NCBI RefSeq assembly: GCF_003688625.1
Contig: NZ_RCWY01000001.1
Location: forward strand, 682,001 to 746,000
DNA length: 64,000 nucleotides
Origin: Sphingomonas sp. PP-CE-3A-406
GTDB taxonomy: Bacteria; Pseudomonadota; Alphaproteobacteria; Sphingomonadales; Sphingomonadaceae
Reading direction: 5' to 3'
Shown: piece by piece, positions 9,238-16,921 of the stretch
How positions within the stretch are numbered: position 1 is the first letter of the stretch
How the letters are laid out: each line of letters begins with the position of its first letter
The notes under the pieces: generated by a model
Seen by the model: the letters and a program-made list of their open reading frames with translations, nothing else
Databases searched by the model: none
What the model was told of the DNA's origin: nothing
Position numbers and translations under genes: made by a program

Positions 9238-9567
9238 TTAAAGTTCGAGCCAACGGCGCAGTGCGTCGTCGACTCGGGTCATGGTGGTGATGGGTATCGT
9301 ACCGATAATCTTGACGATCTTGTTGCGGTCGAGCGTATCAACCTTGTCGATCTGGATCTCGCTATCGCGAAAGAGGCCGGTTTCCGCCGATGCCTCGAGC
9401 GACACGCGAAACAGGTTCGTCCCGCTAATGACGCTGGTCAGGGGGCACAGAGAAACCGTCGCGTGATCTGCAAAAAGGTCTGATTGGACCACAAGAAAGG
9501 GGCGCGGCTTGCCAGAGAAATCGCCCTTGCCCGCTCCGACGACGATCATACCGCGGACGAATTTCAT
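9238..9567 (-). CDS. MazF/PemK-like type II toxin
   Basis: A 109-residue protein that resembles the MazF/PemK/CcdB-fold endoribonuclease toxins. The N-terminus MKFVRGMIVVGAGKGDFSG is followed by KPRPFLVVQSD and the central strand VSLCPLTSV, matching the R-P-x-(L/V)-V and T/S positions of the family. The later VDTLDRNKIVKIIG is also typical. These toxins usually cut mRNA at short sequences; that activity is inferred. It overlaps the antitoxin by four bases (ATGA), the classic antitoxin-first arrangement. I chose the ATG at 9567, because it is the overlap start; an ATG at 9597 would run into the antitoxin. Confidence 0.85.
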   Translation of the reverse strand: MKFVRGMIVVGAGKGDFSGKPRPFLVVQSDLFADHATVSLCPLTSVISGTNLFRVSLEASAETGLFRDSEIQIDKVDTLDRNKIVKIIGTIPITTMTRVDDALRRWLEL

Positions 9568-9794
9568 GCAGGGGGCGCCCCGATGAGTGCGTCCCAATCC
9601 TCTCCACCTGTTTGCCTATCGTGATCAGCCGCCGCGAGCGACTGACGCCGTGCCTCCGCCAGGAAAGCCTCGTCGTGGCGTTCGACATAGCGTCGCACGG
9701 CTTCGCGTGCGATATCGCTCTTGCTGCGCCCCTGGGTGCGCGCAACCGCCGCGAGTCGCTCTTCGAGTTCGCTATCGAGCCTGACGCCGAGCAT
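9564..9794 (-). CDS. Ribbon-helix-helix antitoxin
   Basis: A 76-residue protein that starts MLGVRLDSELEERLAAVA and continues RTQGRSKSDIAREAVRRYVE. This is a ribbon-helix-helix (CopG/Arc type) DNA-binding fold at residues 1-45. The acidic C-terminal part (about residues 46-76, DEAFLAEARRQ to GGEDWDALI) would wrap the toxin. It is the first gene of the toxin-antitoxin pair, with a GGAG ribosome-binding site. It probably autoregulates through the 16-bp palindrome centred 18 bases upstream of its start. The RHH and MazF-like pairing is common; the exact subfamily is not recognisable. Confidence 0.88.
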   Translation of the reverse strand: MLGVRLDSELEERLAAVARTQGRSKSDIAREAVRRYVERHDEAFLAEARRQSLAAADHDRQTGGEDWDALIGAPPA

Positions 9795-9804
9795 CCGAGT
9801 CTCC

Positions 9805-9846
9805 GTTTAACATGTTAAACATAGGCGCGCGTATCGCTGGGATCAA
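9805..9846 (-). promoter_or_regulatory. Toxin-antitoxin promoter with a perfect 16-bp operator palindrome
   Basis: On the minus strand TTGATC (9841-9846) and TATGTT (9818-9823) are spaced by 17 bases, a good housekeeping promoter. The perfect palindrome GTTTAACATGTTAAAC occupies 9805-9820 and overlaps the -10 box, ending ten bases before the antitoxin start. RHH antitoxins usually bind such inverted repeats, so this is the likely autorepression operator. Confidence 0.7.
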
Positions 9847-9924
9847 TCCCCTGTGCGTTCGGTAGGTCGCGTGATTGACGGAAGGTCGTCCGCCGTCGAC
9901 ACTGTCTGAAAGGGGACACAGGTG

Positions 9925-10428
9925 ATGACGATTTTCCGCTCAATCATGGCGTGTGCGGCGCTGCTGGGGGCATTCGCGGTACCGGGACCAGCAACTGCCG
10001 CTGCGGTAAAGATCGGCGAGCATGCGCCCGACTTCGAACTGACGCTGATCGACGGCAACAAGGTCCGCAGCGCCGACCTTCGCGGGCAGGTCGTCGTTCT
10101 GAATTTCTGGGCAACGTGGTGCGGGCCTTGCAAGGCGGAACTGCCGCTGCTCGACAATTACTATCGGCTTCGCAAGGATCACGGGCTGCGCGTGTTTGCG
10201 GTGGCGACAGAGGATTCGCTCCCCGCGTTCAAGCTGAAACCGCTGTTCGCGGCCATGGCGATCAGTTCCGCGCGGCGGATCAAAGGACCGTTCGCGGTGA
10301 TGGGCGCGCTGCCGACCAACTACATCATCGATCGCGCCGGCATCGTCCGCTATGCAAAAACCGGCGCGTTTAGCCTAGATGACCTGAATGGTCTGCTGAT
10401 CCCCCTGCTGAAAGAGCCGGCGCCTTAA
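9925..10428 (+). CDS. TlpA/ResA-like thiol-disulfide oxidoreductase
   Basis: A 167-residue exported thioredoxin-fold protein. The N-terminus has a signal peptide (MTIFRSIMACAALLGAFAVP, cut after about ATAAA). The AhpC/TSA-TlpA domain follows with the active-site WCGPCK in NFWATWCGPCKAELPLL and the cis-Pro strand ALPTNYIIDRAGIVRY. It likely reduces periplasmic thiols, for example in cytochrome c maturation; the partner is unknown. A GGGGA/AGG ribosome-binding site precedes the ATG. The gene is divergent from the toxin-antitoxin pair, and its 3' end overlaps the convergent pgk 3' end by four bases. Confidence 0.93.
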   Translation: MTIFRSIMACAALLGAFAVPGPATAAAVKIGEHAPDFELTLIDGNKVRSADLRGQVVVLNFWATWCGPCKAELPLLDNYYRLRKDHGLRVFAVATEDSLPAFKLKPLFAAMAISSARRIKGPFAVMGALPTNYIIDRAGIVRYAKTGAFSLDDLNGLLIPLLKEPAP

Positions 10429-11615
10429 CGCGTGAGCGCTGCAACGCCGGGGAGGTCCTTGCCTTCCATCCATTCGAGGAACGCGCCGCCTGCGGTCGAG
10501 ACGAAAGTAAACGCGTCCGCGACGCCAGCGTGGTTGAGCGCGGCGACCGTATCGCCACCACCGGCTACCGAAACGAGCGAGCCGCCCTCGGTCAATGCCG
10601 CTGCGGTCTTCGCCAGAGCCACGGTTGCCCTGTCGAACGGCGCCGTTTCGAACGCGCCGAGCGGGCCGTTCCAGACCAGCGTGCGGCAGTTCTTGAGCAC
10701 GTCGCCGAGCGACTCGACTGCGGCCGGCCCGACGTCGAGGATCATCTCGTCGGCGGCGACTTCGTGGACGTTGACGGTGCGGGTGGCGGGGTTCGGCTTG
10801 AACTCCTTCGCGACCACCACGTCGTACGGCAGGTGGACGATGCAGTTCGCCTTCTCCGCCGCTTCCATGATCTGTTCGCAAACGCTCGCAAGCTCATGCT
10901 CGCAAAGGCTTTTACCGACATCGACGCCGCGCGCCGCGAGGAAGGTGTTCGCCATGCCGCCGCCGATGATCAAATGGTCTACCTTGGTGACGAGATGGCG
11001 CAGCACGTCGAGCTTCGACGACACTTTGGCGCCGCCGACGACTGCCGCGACCGGATGCTCGGGCTCGCCAAGTGCCTTCTGGAGCGCATCGAGTTCGGCT
11101 TCCATAGCGCGACCGGCGAAGGCGGGCAGGACGTGCGCGAGACCCTCGGTCGAGGCATGCGCGCGGTGCGCAGCCGAGAAGGCATCGTTGACGTAGAGAT
11201 CGCCAAGGCTTGCAAACCGCTGGACGACCGCCGCGTCGTTGGTCTCCTCGCCGCCGAAGAAGCGCGTGTTCTCCAGCACCGCGATATCGCCGGGTTCGAG
11301 CGTAGCGACGGCATCATCCGTCCCTTCCCAGTCGATGTAGCGGACTTCGCGGCCGAGCACTTCGCTGTAAGGCTTCACGACTTGCGACAGCGAGAATTCG
11401 GGGCTCGGGACGCCCTTGGGACGACCGAAATGCGCGAGGACGAGGACGATCGCGCCTTTGTCGGCAAGCTCGCCAACGGTCGCAACGGTCGCGCGTAGCC
11501 GAGTGTCGTCGGTGACGCGACCCTCGGCCATCGGCACGTTGAGGTCTTCGCGCACGAGCACGCGCTTGCCCTGGATGTCACCCATATCATCGAGCGTCTT
11601 GAATGGCTTGGTCAT
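10425..11615 (-). CDS. pgk: Phosphoglycerate kinase
   Basis: A 396-residue Pgk, which transfers phosphate between 1,3-bisphosphoglycerate and ADP in glycolysis. Family elements include VLVREDLNVPM near the N-terminus, LAHFGRPKG, ENTRFFGGEETND, AVVGGAKVSSKLDVL and the nucleotide-loop GGGDTVAAL near residue 350. The length matches the usual 390-400. The ATG overlaps the upstream MOSC gene by four bases (ATGA), so it is translationally coupled to that gene, and gap lies upstream of both. Confidence 0.98.
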   Translation of the reverse strand: MTKPFKTLDDMGDIQGKRVLVREDLNVPMAEGRVTDDTRLRATVATVGELADKGAIVLVLAHFGRPKGVPSPEFSLSQVVKPYSEVLGREVRYIDWEGTDDAVATLEPGDIAVLENTRFFGGEETNDAAVVQRFASLGDLYVNDAFSAAHRAHASTEGLAHVLPAFAGRAMEAELDALQKALGEPEHPVAAVVGGAKVSSKLDVLRHLVTKVDHLIIGGGMANTFLAARGVDVGKSLCEHELASVCEQIMEAAEKANCIVHLPYDVVVAKEFKPNPATRTVNVHEVAADEMILDVGPAAVESLGDVLKNCRTLVWNGPLGAFETAPFDRATVALAKTAAALTEGGSLVSVAGGGDTVAALNHAGVADAFTFVSTAGGAFLEWMEGKDLPGVAALTR

Positions 11616-12073
11616 GGTTCTTCGATCCTGATCTCATCACCGACGGCGATACTGCCGCCCATCAAAACTCGTGTACAGGCCCCGCCGCGCCAGTCGGGCG
11701 TCAGCGCGGCGAACAATCCTAGCGCCAATGCATCCATGCGGTCGCACGGATCGGTGTGGCGCGTCACCTCCAGCACGACGTCCGCGCCGATGCGCAGCCG
11801 CGTGCCGGGTATCTGGGGAAGATCGAAGCCGTCGACCAGCAGATTGGCACGTCGCTCGTACCACGGAATATCGCGCCCGACTTCGGCCATCGCCGCGTCC
11901 CAGTCGCCACGTTCGAGCAACGTGACCTGCCGCCGCCCCTTGCCGCCGGGCTTCACGCGACCGCGGAAGTCGCCGTGCAAGCCAGCCTCGATGGTGATCT
12001 CGACATCGTCGATAACCTCCATCGGGGCTTTGGCGCGGGCGTGGCGCGCGATGCCGGCAATCGCGCTGACCAT
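11612..12073 (-). CDS. MOSC domain-containing protein
   Basis: A 153-residue protein made almost entirely of a MOSC domain (molybdenum cofactor sulfurase C-terminal domain), the beta-barrel found in YiiM and in Moco sulfurases. Recognisable parts are GLHGDFRGRVKPGGKGRRQVTLL, with the conserved basic residues, LLVDGFDLPQIPGTRLRIG, and a Cys in RGGACTRVLMGGSIAVGDEI that matches the sulfur-carrying Cys position (short motifs within positions 33-150). The substrate is unknown. It lies between gap and pgk and overlaps pgk by ATGA, so a MOSC protein is wedged into the glycolytic operon. The start at 12073 follows the palindromic repeat; upstream in-frame codons at 12274 are coded by that repeat and are not likely used. 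Confidence 0.85.
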   Translation of the reverse strand: MVSAIAGIARHARAKAPMEVIDDVEITIEAGLHGDFRGRVKPGGKGRRQVTLLERGDWDAAMAEVGRDIPWYERRANLLVDGFDLPQIPGTRLRIGADVVLEVTRHTDPCDRMDALALGLFAALTPDWRGGACTRVLMGGSIAVGDEIRIEEP

Positions 12074-12102
12074 CGTTAAGGCCTGGGGCCGGGCCACCGC
12101 CC

Positions 12103-12187
12103 CCTCCCCGTTCGTGTCGAGCGCAGTCGAGACACCATTTGTCACGGGAGACGACTTCTCGACTGCGCTCGAAGCGAACGGGAGAGG
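12103..12187. repeat. Palindromic repeat between gap and the MOSC gene
   Basis: Inverted arms CTCCCCGTTCGTGTCGAGCG (from 12103) and CTGCGCTCGAAGCGAACGGG (to about 12182) enclose CATTTGTCACGGGAGACGAC. It fills most of the gap between gap and the MOSC gene, and sits within their presumed common transcript. The repeat type is of the kind common in sphingomonad genomes. Confidence 0.8.
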
Positions 12188-12206
12188 AAGTACATTGATC
12201 GCAGGC

Positions 12207-13217
12207 TTAGATGAACTTCGCCATCGCGGTCGCCGTATCGACCATGCGGTTCGAGAAGCCCCACTCGTTGTCATACCAGCTGACGACGCGGACCAGCTTG
12301 CCGTCGATCACCGCGGTTTCCAGGCTGTCGATCGTCGACGATGCCGGGGTATGCTGGAGATCGATCGAGACGAGCGGCTCGTCCGACCAGTCGAGCACGC
12401 CGACCAACGGGCCGCTCTCGGACGCCGCCTTCAACACCGCATTCACCTCTTCACGCGTCGTATCGCGCGACGGCGTGAAGGTCAGGTCGATCAGCGATAC
12501 GTCCGGCACCGGCACGCGGATCGCCGAACCGTCGAGCTTGCCCTTCAGCTCCGGCAGCACTTCGGCAACCGCACGTGCGGCCCCCGTAGTCGTCGGGATC
12601 ATCGACATCGCCGCAGCACGCGCGCGACGCAGGTCGGGGTGGATCTGGTCGAGGATCTTCTGGTCGTTGGTGTACGCATGCACGGTCGTCATCAGGCCGC
12701 GCTCGATGCCGATCGCATCGTTCAGCACCTTGGCGACGGGCGCGAGGCAGTTGGTGGTGCACGACGCGTTCGAGACGATCGTGTGATCGGCGGTCAGCTT
12801 GTCATGGTTGACGCCGTAGACGACGGTCAGGTCGACATTCTTGCCCGGTGCCGAGATCAGCACCTTCTTCGCGCCGGCATCGAGATGCTTCTGGCAGCTC
12901 GCCTTGTCGGTGAAGAAGCCGGTGCATTCCAGCACGATGTCGACGCCCAGCTCGGCGTGCGGAAGATTGGCGGGGTCGCGCTCGGCGGTGACGCGGATGC
13001 GCTTGCCATCGACGACCAGCTCGTTGCCCTCGGCCGAAACCTCACCCGGATACTTGCCGTGCACGCTGTCGCGCTTGAACAGCCAGGCGTTCGACTTGGC
13101 ATCGCCGAGATCGTTGATCGCGACGAGTTCGAGTGCGCCGTTCGACTGTTCGAGTACCGCGCGGGCGACGAGACGGCCGATGCGCCCGAAACCGTTGATC
13201 GCAACCTTGACCGTCAT
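12207..13217 (-). CDS. gap: Glyceraldehyde-3-phosphate dehydrogenase, type I
   Basis: A 336-residue GapDH which oxidises glyceraldehyde 3-phosphate with NAD. The Rossmann start [18 protein letters not shown] is intact. The active-site [15 protein letters not shown] carries the catalytic Cys near residue 153, with the His in [10 protein letters not shown] about 25 residues later. The C-terminus reads [20 protein letters not shown]. It begins the gap-MOSC-pgk cluster. A TTGACA box lies about 70 bases upstream of the start on the minus strand. Confidence 0.98.
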   Translation of the reverse strand: MTVKVAINGFGRIGRLVARAVLEQSNGALELVAINDLGDAKSNAWLFKRDSVHGKYPGEVSAEGNELVVDGKRIRVTAERDPANLPHAELGVDIVLECTGFFTDKASCQKHLDAGAKKVLISAPGKNVDLTVVYGVNHDKLTADHTIVSNASCTTNCLAPVAKVLNDAIGIERGLMTTVHAYTNDQKILDQIHPDLRRARAAAMSMIPTTTGAARAVAEVLPELKGKLDGSAIRVPVPDVSLIDLTFTPSRDTTREEVNAVLKAASESGPLVGVLDWSDEPLVSIDLQHTPASSTIDSLETAVIDGKLVRVVSWYDNEWGFSNRMVDTATAMAKFI

Positions 13218-13262
13218 TGCTGTCTCTCCGCTACGCCCGCGAGTCCGTTCCGGGCGCGCAGC

Positions 13263-13291
13263 CTTTGCGGGGCGGTGGGGCGCCCTGTCAA
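13263..13291 (-). promoter_or_regulatory. Candidate gap promoter
   Basis: A perfect -35 box TTGACA lies on the minus strand at 13286-13291. Seventeen bases further on is GCAAAG (13263-13268), a weak -10 match. GC-rich spacer. The -35 is convincing, while the -10 is only a guess. Confidence 0.35.
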
Positions 13292-13361
13292 CACCGTGGA
13301 TGGTGATGGGTTTCGCCTAAACCGACTTGTCGCACCCCCCGTCCATGCTATCTCGCATGGC

Positions 13362-13556
13362 ATGTCAGAAACACTTCCCGACGGACCAACCGCCGTCGAA
13401 CGGATCGACGCCGCGATCGCACGGATCGAATCCGCCATTGCAGCCCGCACCGAAGCCGGCGACGCGCTCGCCAAGCGCCACGCCGCGCTCAAGGCGCGGA
13501 TGGCCGAAGCCGTCGCCGCGCTCGACGACGTCATCACGCGTGGGAGCCCGAATTGA
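13362..13556 (+). CDS. Small coiled-coil protein upstream of zapA
   Basis: A 64-residue protein starting MSETLPDGPTAVERIDAA. From about residue 12 to 58 it is a single Ala- and Glu-rich helix with heptad spacing (VERIDAAIARIESAIAART, LAKRHAALKARMAEAVAALD), so a coiled coil is likely. It has no recognisable enzymatic motif and I do not know the family. Its TGA overlaps the zapA ATG (TGATG), so it is translationally coupled to the division gene. The arrangement suggests a role with ZapA at the division ring, perhaps as a ZapB-like partner, but that is inference. Confidence 0.8.
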   Translation: MSETLPDGPTAVERIDAAIARIESAIAARTEAGDALAKRHAALKARMAEAVAALDDVITRGSPN

Positions 13557-13864
13557 TGGCCCAGGTCATGCTCGATATCGGCGGCCGTCCCCACGCCGTC
13601 GCCTGCCGTGACGGCGAAGAGTCGCGCGTCCGTCTGCTGGGCGCGATGGTCGCCGAACGCTGGGCCACCGCGGACCGGGCGGCCGGCGGTCTCAGCGCCG
13701 AGCGCGCGATGCTGTTCGTCGCGCTGATGCTCGCCGACGACCTCGACGAAGCCGCGCACCGGCCACCCGAAGGCTCCGCAGTCAGCGAGATCGCACTTAC
13801 CCGGATCGCCGATCGTCTCGAAGGGCTCGCACAAGCCCTTGAGCTTAGCCCGCCCAACGCCTAG
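13556..13864 (+). CDS. zapA: Cell division protein ZapA
   Basis: A 102-residue ZapA, an FtsZ-ring-associated protein that cross-links FtsZ protofilaments. It starts MAQVMLDIGGRPHAVACRDGEE, which is the beta-strand start of the ZapA domain, and ends in a long helix (SEIALTRIADRLEGLAQALE). A TTG codon directly before the ATG is less likely to be the start. It lies upstream of the 6S RNA and the 5-formyltetrahydrofolate cyclo-ligase gene, the conserved zapA-ssrS-ygfA order that supports both calls. Confidence 0.9.
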   Translation: MAQVMLDIGGRPHAVACRDGEESRVRLLGAMVAERWATADRAAGGLSAERAMLFVALMLADDLDEAAHRPPEGSAVSEIALTRIADRLEGLAQALELSPPNA

Positions 13865-13869
13865 ATTGG

Positions 13870-14034
13870 TTGTGGCGGGTTCTGCCCGGTACGAGCCTTT
13901 ATTATCCCTGAGGCTATTCATCATCCATAGGGGGCTGTCCCTGTTAGGATCCTGGTCCGAAGCACATGGTCCCCACCTGACGTACCGTGCGTCAGTGGAT
14001 AACCCGGCACACGGCCATGGTGGGCCCGCCACAC
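13870..14034 (+). ncRNA. ssrS: 6S RNA
   Basis: About 165 bases with the 6S RNA architecture: a closing stem (TGTGGCGGG at 13871-13879 with CCCGCCACA at 14025-14033), a large asymmetric central bubble near CCTGAGGCTATTCATCATCC, and a terminal stem around 13930-14015. The bubble mimics an open promoter and sequesters the housekeeping RNA polymerase in stationary phase. The location between zapA and the 5-FCL gene is the same as in other proteobacteria. Ends are approximate, and no covariance model was run. Confidence 0.88.
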
Positions 14035-14068
14035 CACCATCTTCCCCCTATCTCAGGGTCGCACGCGC

Positions 14069-14602
14069 ATGACCGACAAGAGCGCGCTGAGAGCCTCGCT
14101 CCGCGCCGCGCGGGAAGCGCACCCGCAGGTCGAGCTTCCTGTGTCGTCGACGTTTCTGGCACGGCTGAAACCCGGACTTACGGTCGCCTCCTACGTCCCG
14201 TTTGGAGGCGAAGCCGACCCCTCGCCCTTTGCGCGCGCCGCCGTCAATGCCGGATGCATCATTGCCCTGCCCCATGTCGTCCGCCGCTCGCTGCCGATGC
14301 GCTTCCTGTCTTGGGCGACCGAGGCGGCGCTGATCGCCGGACCGTTCGGGCTGCACCAGCCCGCCGAGGACGCCGCCGAACTCGAACCCGACATCATCCT
14401 GACACCGCTCGTCGGCTTCGATCGCAGCGGCAACCGGATCGGCCAGGGCGCCGGCTATTACGACCGCGCCTTCCTCGCCCACCCGAACGCGTGGCGCGTC
14501 GGGGTTGCGTTGTCGGTGCAGGAAGTCGACACGCTGACCCCAGACCCGTGGGACGTCCCGCTCCACGCCATCGCCACCGAATCAGACTGGATCACGCCAT
14601 GA
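14069..14602 (+). CDS. 5-formyltetrahydrofolate cyclo-ligase
   Basis: A 177-residue enzyme of the MTHFS/YgfA family that converts 5-formyl-THF to 5,10-methenyl-THF with ATP. The N-terminal MTDKSALRASLRAAREAHP is the conserved basic start. The ATP/substrate motif lies near the C-terminal third: ILTPLVGFDRSGNRIGQGAGYYDRAF, which is the family signature (short motifs at positions 110-134). The gene follows the 6S RNA, which is where ygfA lies in E. coli. The downstream DUF2842 gene overlaps its stop by ATGA. Confidence 0.95.
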   Translation: MTDKSALRASLRAAREAHPQVELPVSSTFLARLKPGLTVASYVPFGGEADPSPFARAAVNAGCIIALPHVVRRSLPMRFLSWATEAALIAGPFGLHQPAEDAAELEPDIILTPLVGFDRSGNRIGQGAGYYDRAFLAHPNAWRVGVALSVQEVDTLTPDPWDVPLHAIATESDWITP

Positions 14603-14799
14603 CGCCAACCTGGCGCAAACCCGTCGGCATGCTCGGCATCTTGCTACTGATCCTGGTGTGGTGCGTGGCCATCGTCAGCTTGTCGAACATCGTCGGCAGC
14701 TGGCACTGGCTGGGGCAACTGGTGTTCTACCTGTTCACCGGCCTGATCTGGATCGCGCCGCTGAAGCCGGTCCTGCGCTGGATGGAGCTCGGGCGCTAA
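14599..14799 (+). CDS. DUF2842 domain-containing membrane protein
   Basis: A 66-residue membrane protein with two transmembrane segments, at about residues 9-31 (GMLGILLLILVWCVAIVSLS) and 40-60 (LVFYLFTGLIWIAPLKPVL). It resembles the short DUF2842 family of alphaproteobacteria. It has no known function. It overlaps the cyclo-ligase stop by ATGA and is presumably cotranscribed. It is below the length where chance ORFs are rare, but the strong hydrophobic pattern and the coupling support it. Confidence 0.85.
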   Translation: MTPTWRKPVGMLGILLLILVWCVAIVSLSNIVGSWHWLGQLVFYLFTGLIWIAPLKPVLRWMELGR

Positions 14800-14849
14800 C
14801 GCCTGCCAGCTCCCGCTCTGCTCGACACGCTCTTCGGCCCTCCGGGCGT

Positions 14850-15030
14850 CGTGGAACACGCCCCCACCCCCGTTCGTCCCGAGTAGCCGTCGAGTAGCCG
14901 CGCAGCGGCGTATCGAGAGGGCGTATCGAAGGACAGGTTGGCGCGCGGAACCCATGCTTCGATACGAGCCCTCGATACGCTTCTTCGAAGCTACTCGGTC
15001 TCTACTCAGCACGAACGGTGTGGGGGAAGA
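14850..15030. repeat. Large palindromic repeat upstream of the tRNA-Asp pair
   Basis: A roughly 180-base imperfect palindrome. The outer arms are ACACGCCCCCACCCCCGTTC and GAACGGTGTGGGGG, the middle arms CGAGTAGC and GCTACTCGG, and the inner arms GTATCGAGAGGGCGTATCGA and CGATACGAGCCCTCGATACG. Together with flanking sequence it fills the gap between the DUF2842 gene and the tRNAs; nothing else is visible there. Confidence 0.75.
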
Positions 15031-15105
15031 TGGTCCTAACCCGGTGGGAGGACTGAATGCTCTCGGCATCCGAAACTTTGAAGGGTTTCGGCCACCCCAT
15101 TAGGG

Positions 15106-15182
<77 letters not shown>

Positions 15183-15281
15183 ATTCCCAATGACGAACCT
15201 TAGCGCCCCAAAGGAACACGCGGGAAGGCTCGTCAAAACCTCAACACTATCTCGAACCATCTACCCGGTCAGGGCAAACGA

Positions 15282-15358
<77 letters not shown>

Positions 15359-15412
15359 TGAAACAGCGTGGAGGCGGCAACTAGGCGAGGGTTCGGATAC
15401 CGTCAACCCAAA

Positions 15413-16684
15413 TTATCCGCCAGTTTCACGTTGTGTCTCGGGCGGGTCCCCACGACGGCGATTTCGCCCAGTCTTGGGCTGCACCAGCGTCCCGTGCTCG
15501 AACAGGAACCCGGCGATATCGGGCTTGCCGGCGGCCTTCACGATCGTCTGGATTATGATCAGCAGCGGAACCGCGAGCAACGCGCCCGACGTGCCCCACA
15601 CCCATCCCCAGAAGCTCAGCGAGATCAGGATCAGCAACGGGCTGATCGTCAGCCGGTGCCCGACCACGAACGGCGTGATCGCGTTCGCCTCGACCAGGTG
15701 CAGCCCGTACATCAGCGCCGGCGGCAGCATCGCCATCCAGATGTCGGAGAACGTCATCAGCCCCCCCAGCGCGAGCAGGAACGCTCCGATCACCGGCCCG
15801 AAATACGGGATGTAATTGAGCAGCGCGACGATCCCGCCCCACATCGCCGGATACGGCATGCCGATGAACCATAACGCCGTCCCGGTGACGATCCCGAGCA
15901 CGATGTTGATCAGCGTGATCGTGCCGAGATACGCCGACACGTCGTCGACGATGTCCTGGATCACGCGCGCGGTCGCCATCGCCCCATCGAAGCTGGTCCG
16001 CCCGGTGATCGTCTGCCGCCGCATCCGCGTCCAGCCCGAGAGGAAGAAGAACACAATAAGGACACCGAACAGGAATTGCACGATAACGGCCGGCGCCGAC
16101 GTCGCAGCAAGTTCCAGGATCGACCCCGGTGCGGCAACGCCTGCGGTCGCGGGCTGCTTGATCGGCGTCGACGCGACCTGCCGCAGCGTCTTGTTCACGT
16201 ATTTCTCGAGGCTCGAATACAAATCGAGCAACGGTGCGAGGTTGCTCTGGATTCGGTCCAACCGCGTCGGCAGCAGGCGGAAGAAGTCGGTGGCCGGCAC
16301 CAGGATCGCGGCGATCGCGATGTTCGCCGCTATCAGGAACACGAGGATGCAGAGGATCGCGGCGAGCGGCGACGGCACATGACGCCGCTCGAGCCATTCC
16401 AGCACCGGCACGAGCGCCACTGAGATCACCAGCGCGATGGTCAGCGGCAGAAAGAACTCCGCACCCGACTTCAGCGCGAACGGCGTGGCGAGGATCAGCC
16501 CGACACCGGCGGTCAGCGTCAGCGCGGCGAGCAAACGGTCGCGCCGCTGCGCAATTCGCATAGCATCCTCGACCCCGACCGCGATCGGCAACCCGAACGC
16601 ACTCTCGGCCGGCGGACCTTCCGCAAAGACGCCGTCCCCGCCCTGCGGTTGGTGCGTTTCCTGGCGAAGACCCTCGTCCGTCAT
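15413..16684 (-). CDS. AI-2E family transporter (PerM-like membrane protein)
   Basis: A 423-residue integral membrane protein with seven to eight predicted transmembrane helices (for example LTAGVGLILATPFALKSGAE, AAILCILVFLIAANIAIAAI, FLFGVLIVFFFLSGW, YFGPVIGAFLLALGGLMTF). The long periplasmic loop and the late motif GDVLSDIWMAM-type/YIPYFGPVIGA agree with the AI-2 exporter/PerM family. The N-terminal 50 residues are hydrophilic and low-complexity. Substrate is unknown; many members are sodium/proton antiporters. The ATG at 16684 has AAAGGA upstream; earlier in-frame codons have no family support. Confidence 0.9.
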   Translation of the reverse strand: MTDEGLRQETHQPQGGDGVFAEGPPAESAFGLPIAVGVEDAMRIAQRRDRLLAALTLTAGVGLILATPFALKSGAEFFLPLTIALVISVALVPVLEWLERRHVPSPLAAILCILVFLIAANIAIAAILVPATDFFRLLPTRLDRIQSNLAPLLDLYSSLEKYVNKTLRQVASTPIKQPATAGVAAPGSILELAATSAPAVIVQFLFGVLIVFFFLSGWTRMRRQTITGRTSFDGAMATARVIQDIVDDVSAYLGTITLINIVLGIVTGTALWFIGMPYPAMWGGIVALLNYIPYFGPVIGAFLLALGGLMTFSDIWMAMLPPALMYGLHLVEANAITPFVVGHRLTISPLLILISLSFWGWVWGTSGALLAVPLLIIIQTIVKAAGKPDIAGFLFEHGTLVQPKTGRNRRRGDPPETQRETGG

Positions 16685-16815
16685 GGCAATTCCTTTGCCA
16701 CTCCCATCCCGTAATCCCGGCCGGCATTCAAGCGGCGCGCGGCGCCAGCGCGATGGAATTCCTCGAAAAGACCGCGTTAAGTCTGATGATATCTTGCTGC
16801 GGAGACACTTTACCT

Positions 16816-16900
16816 CCGTCATCCTGACGAACGTCAGGACTCAAATCCAAAAAGCGCTGCCCTCCGTTGCCCTGGGTCCTGACGTTCGTCAGGTTGACGG
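16816..16900. repeat. Palindromic repeat, variant of the CCTGACGAAAGTCAGG family
   Basis: Arms CCGTCATCCTGACGAACGTC (from 16816) and GACGTTCGTCAGGTTGACGG (to 16900). The arms use AACGTC where other copies have AAAGTC, with matching changes on both sides, so pairing is preserved. It lies between the acyl-CoA ligase stop and the transporter start. Confidence 0.8.
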
Positions 16901-16921
16901 AGCAGTATCAGGTACGGTCTC

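Noticed and set aside
9238..9597. Longer toxin start at 9597
   Set aside because: It would add ten residues overlapping the antitoxin further; the ATGA overlap at 9567 is the usual coupling and matches the MKFVRGMIV family-type start.
11736..13556. 606-residue plus-strand ORF spanning gap and MOSC on the opposite strand
   Set aside because: Only its last 64 codons (from 13362) have independent support as a gene with a coupled start of zapA. The rest is antisense shadow.
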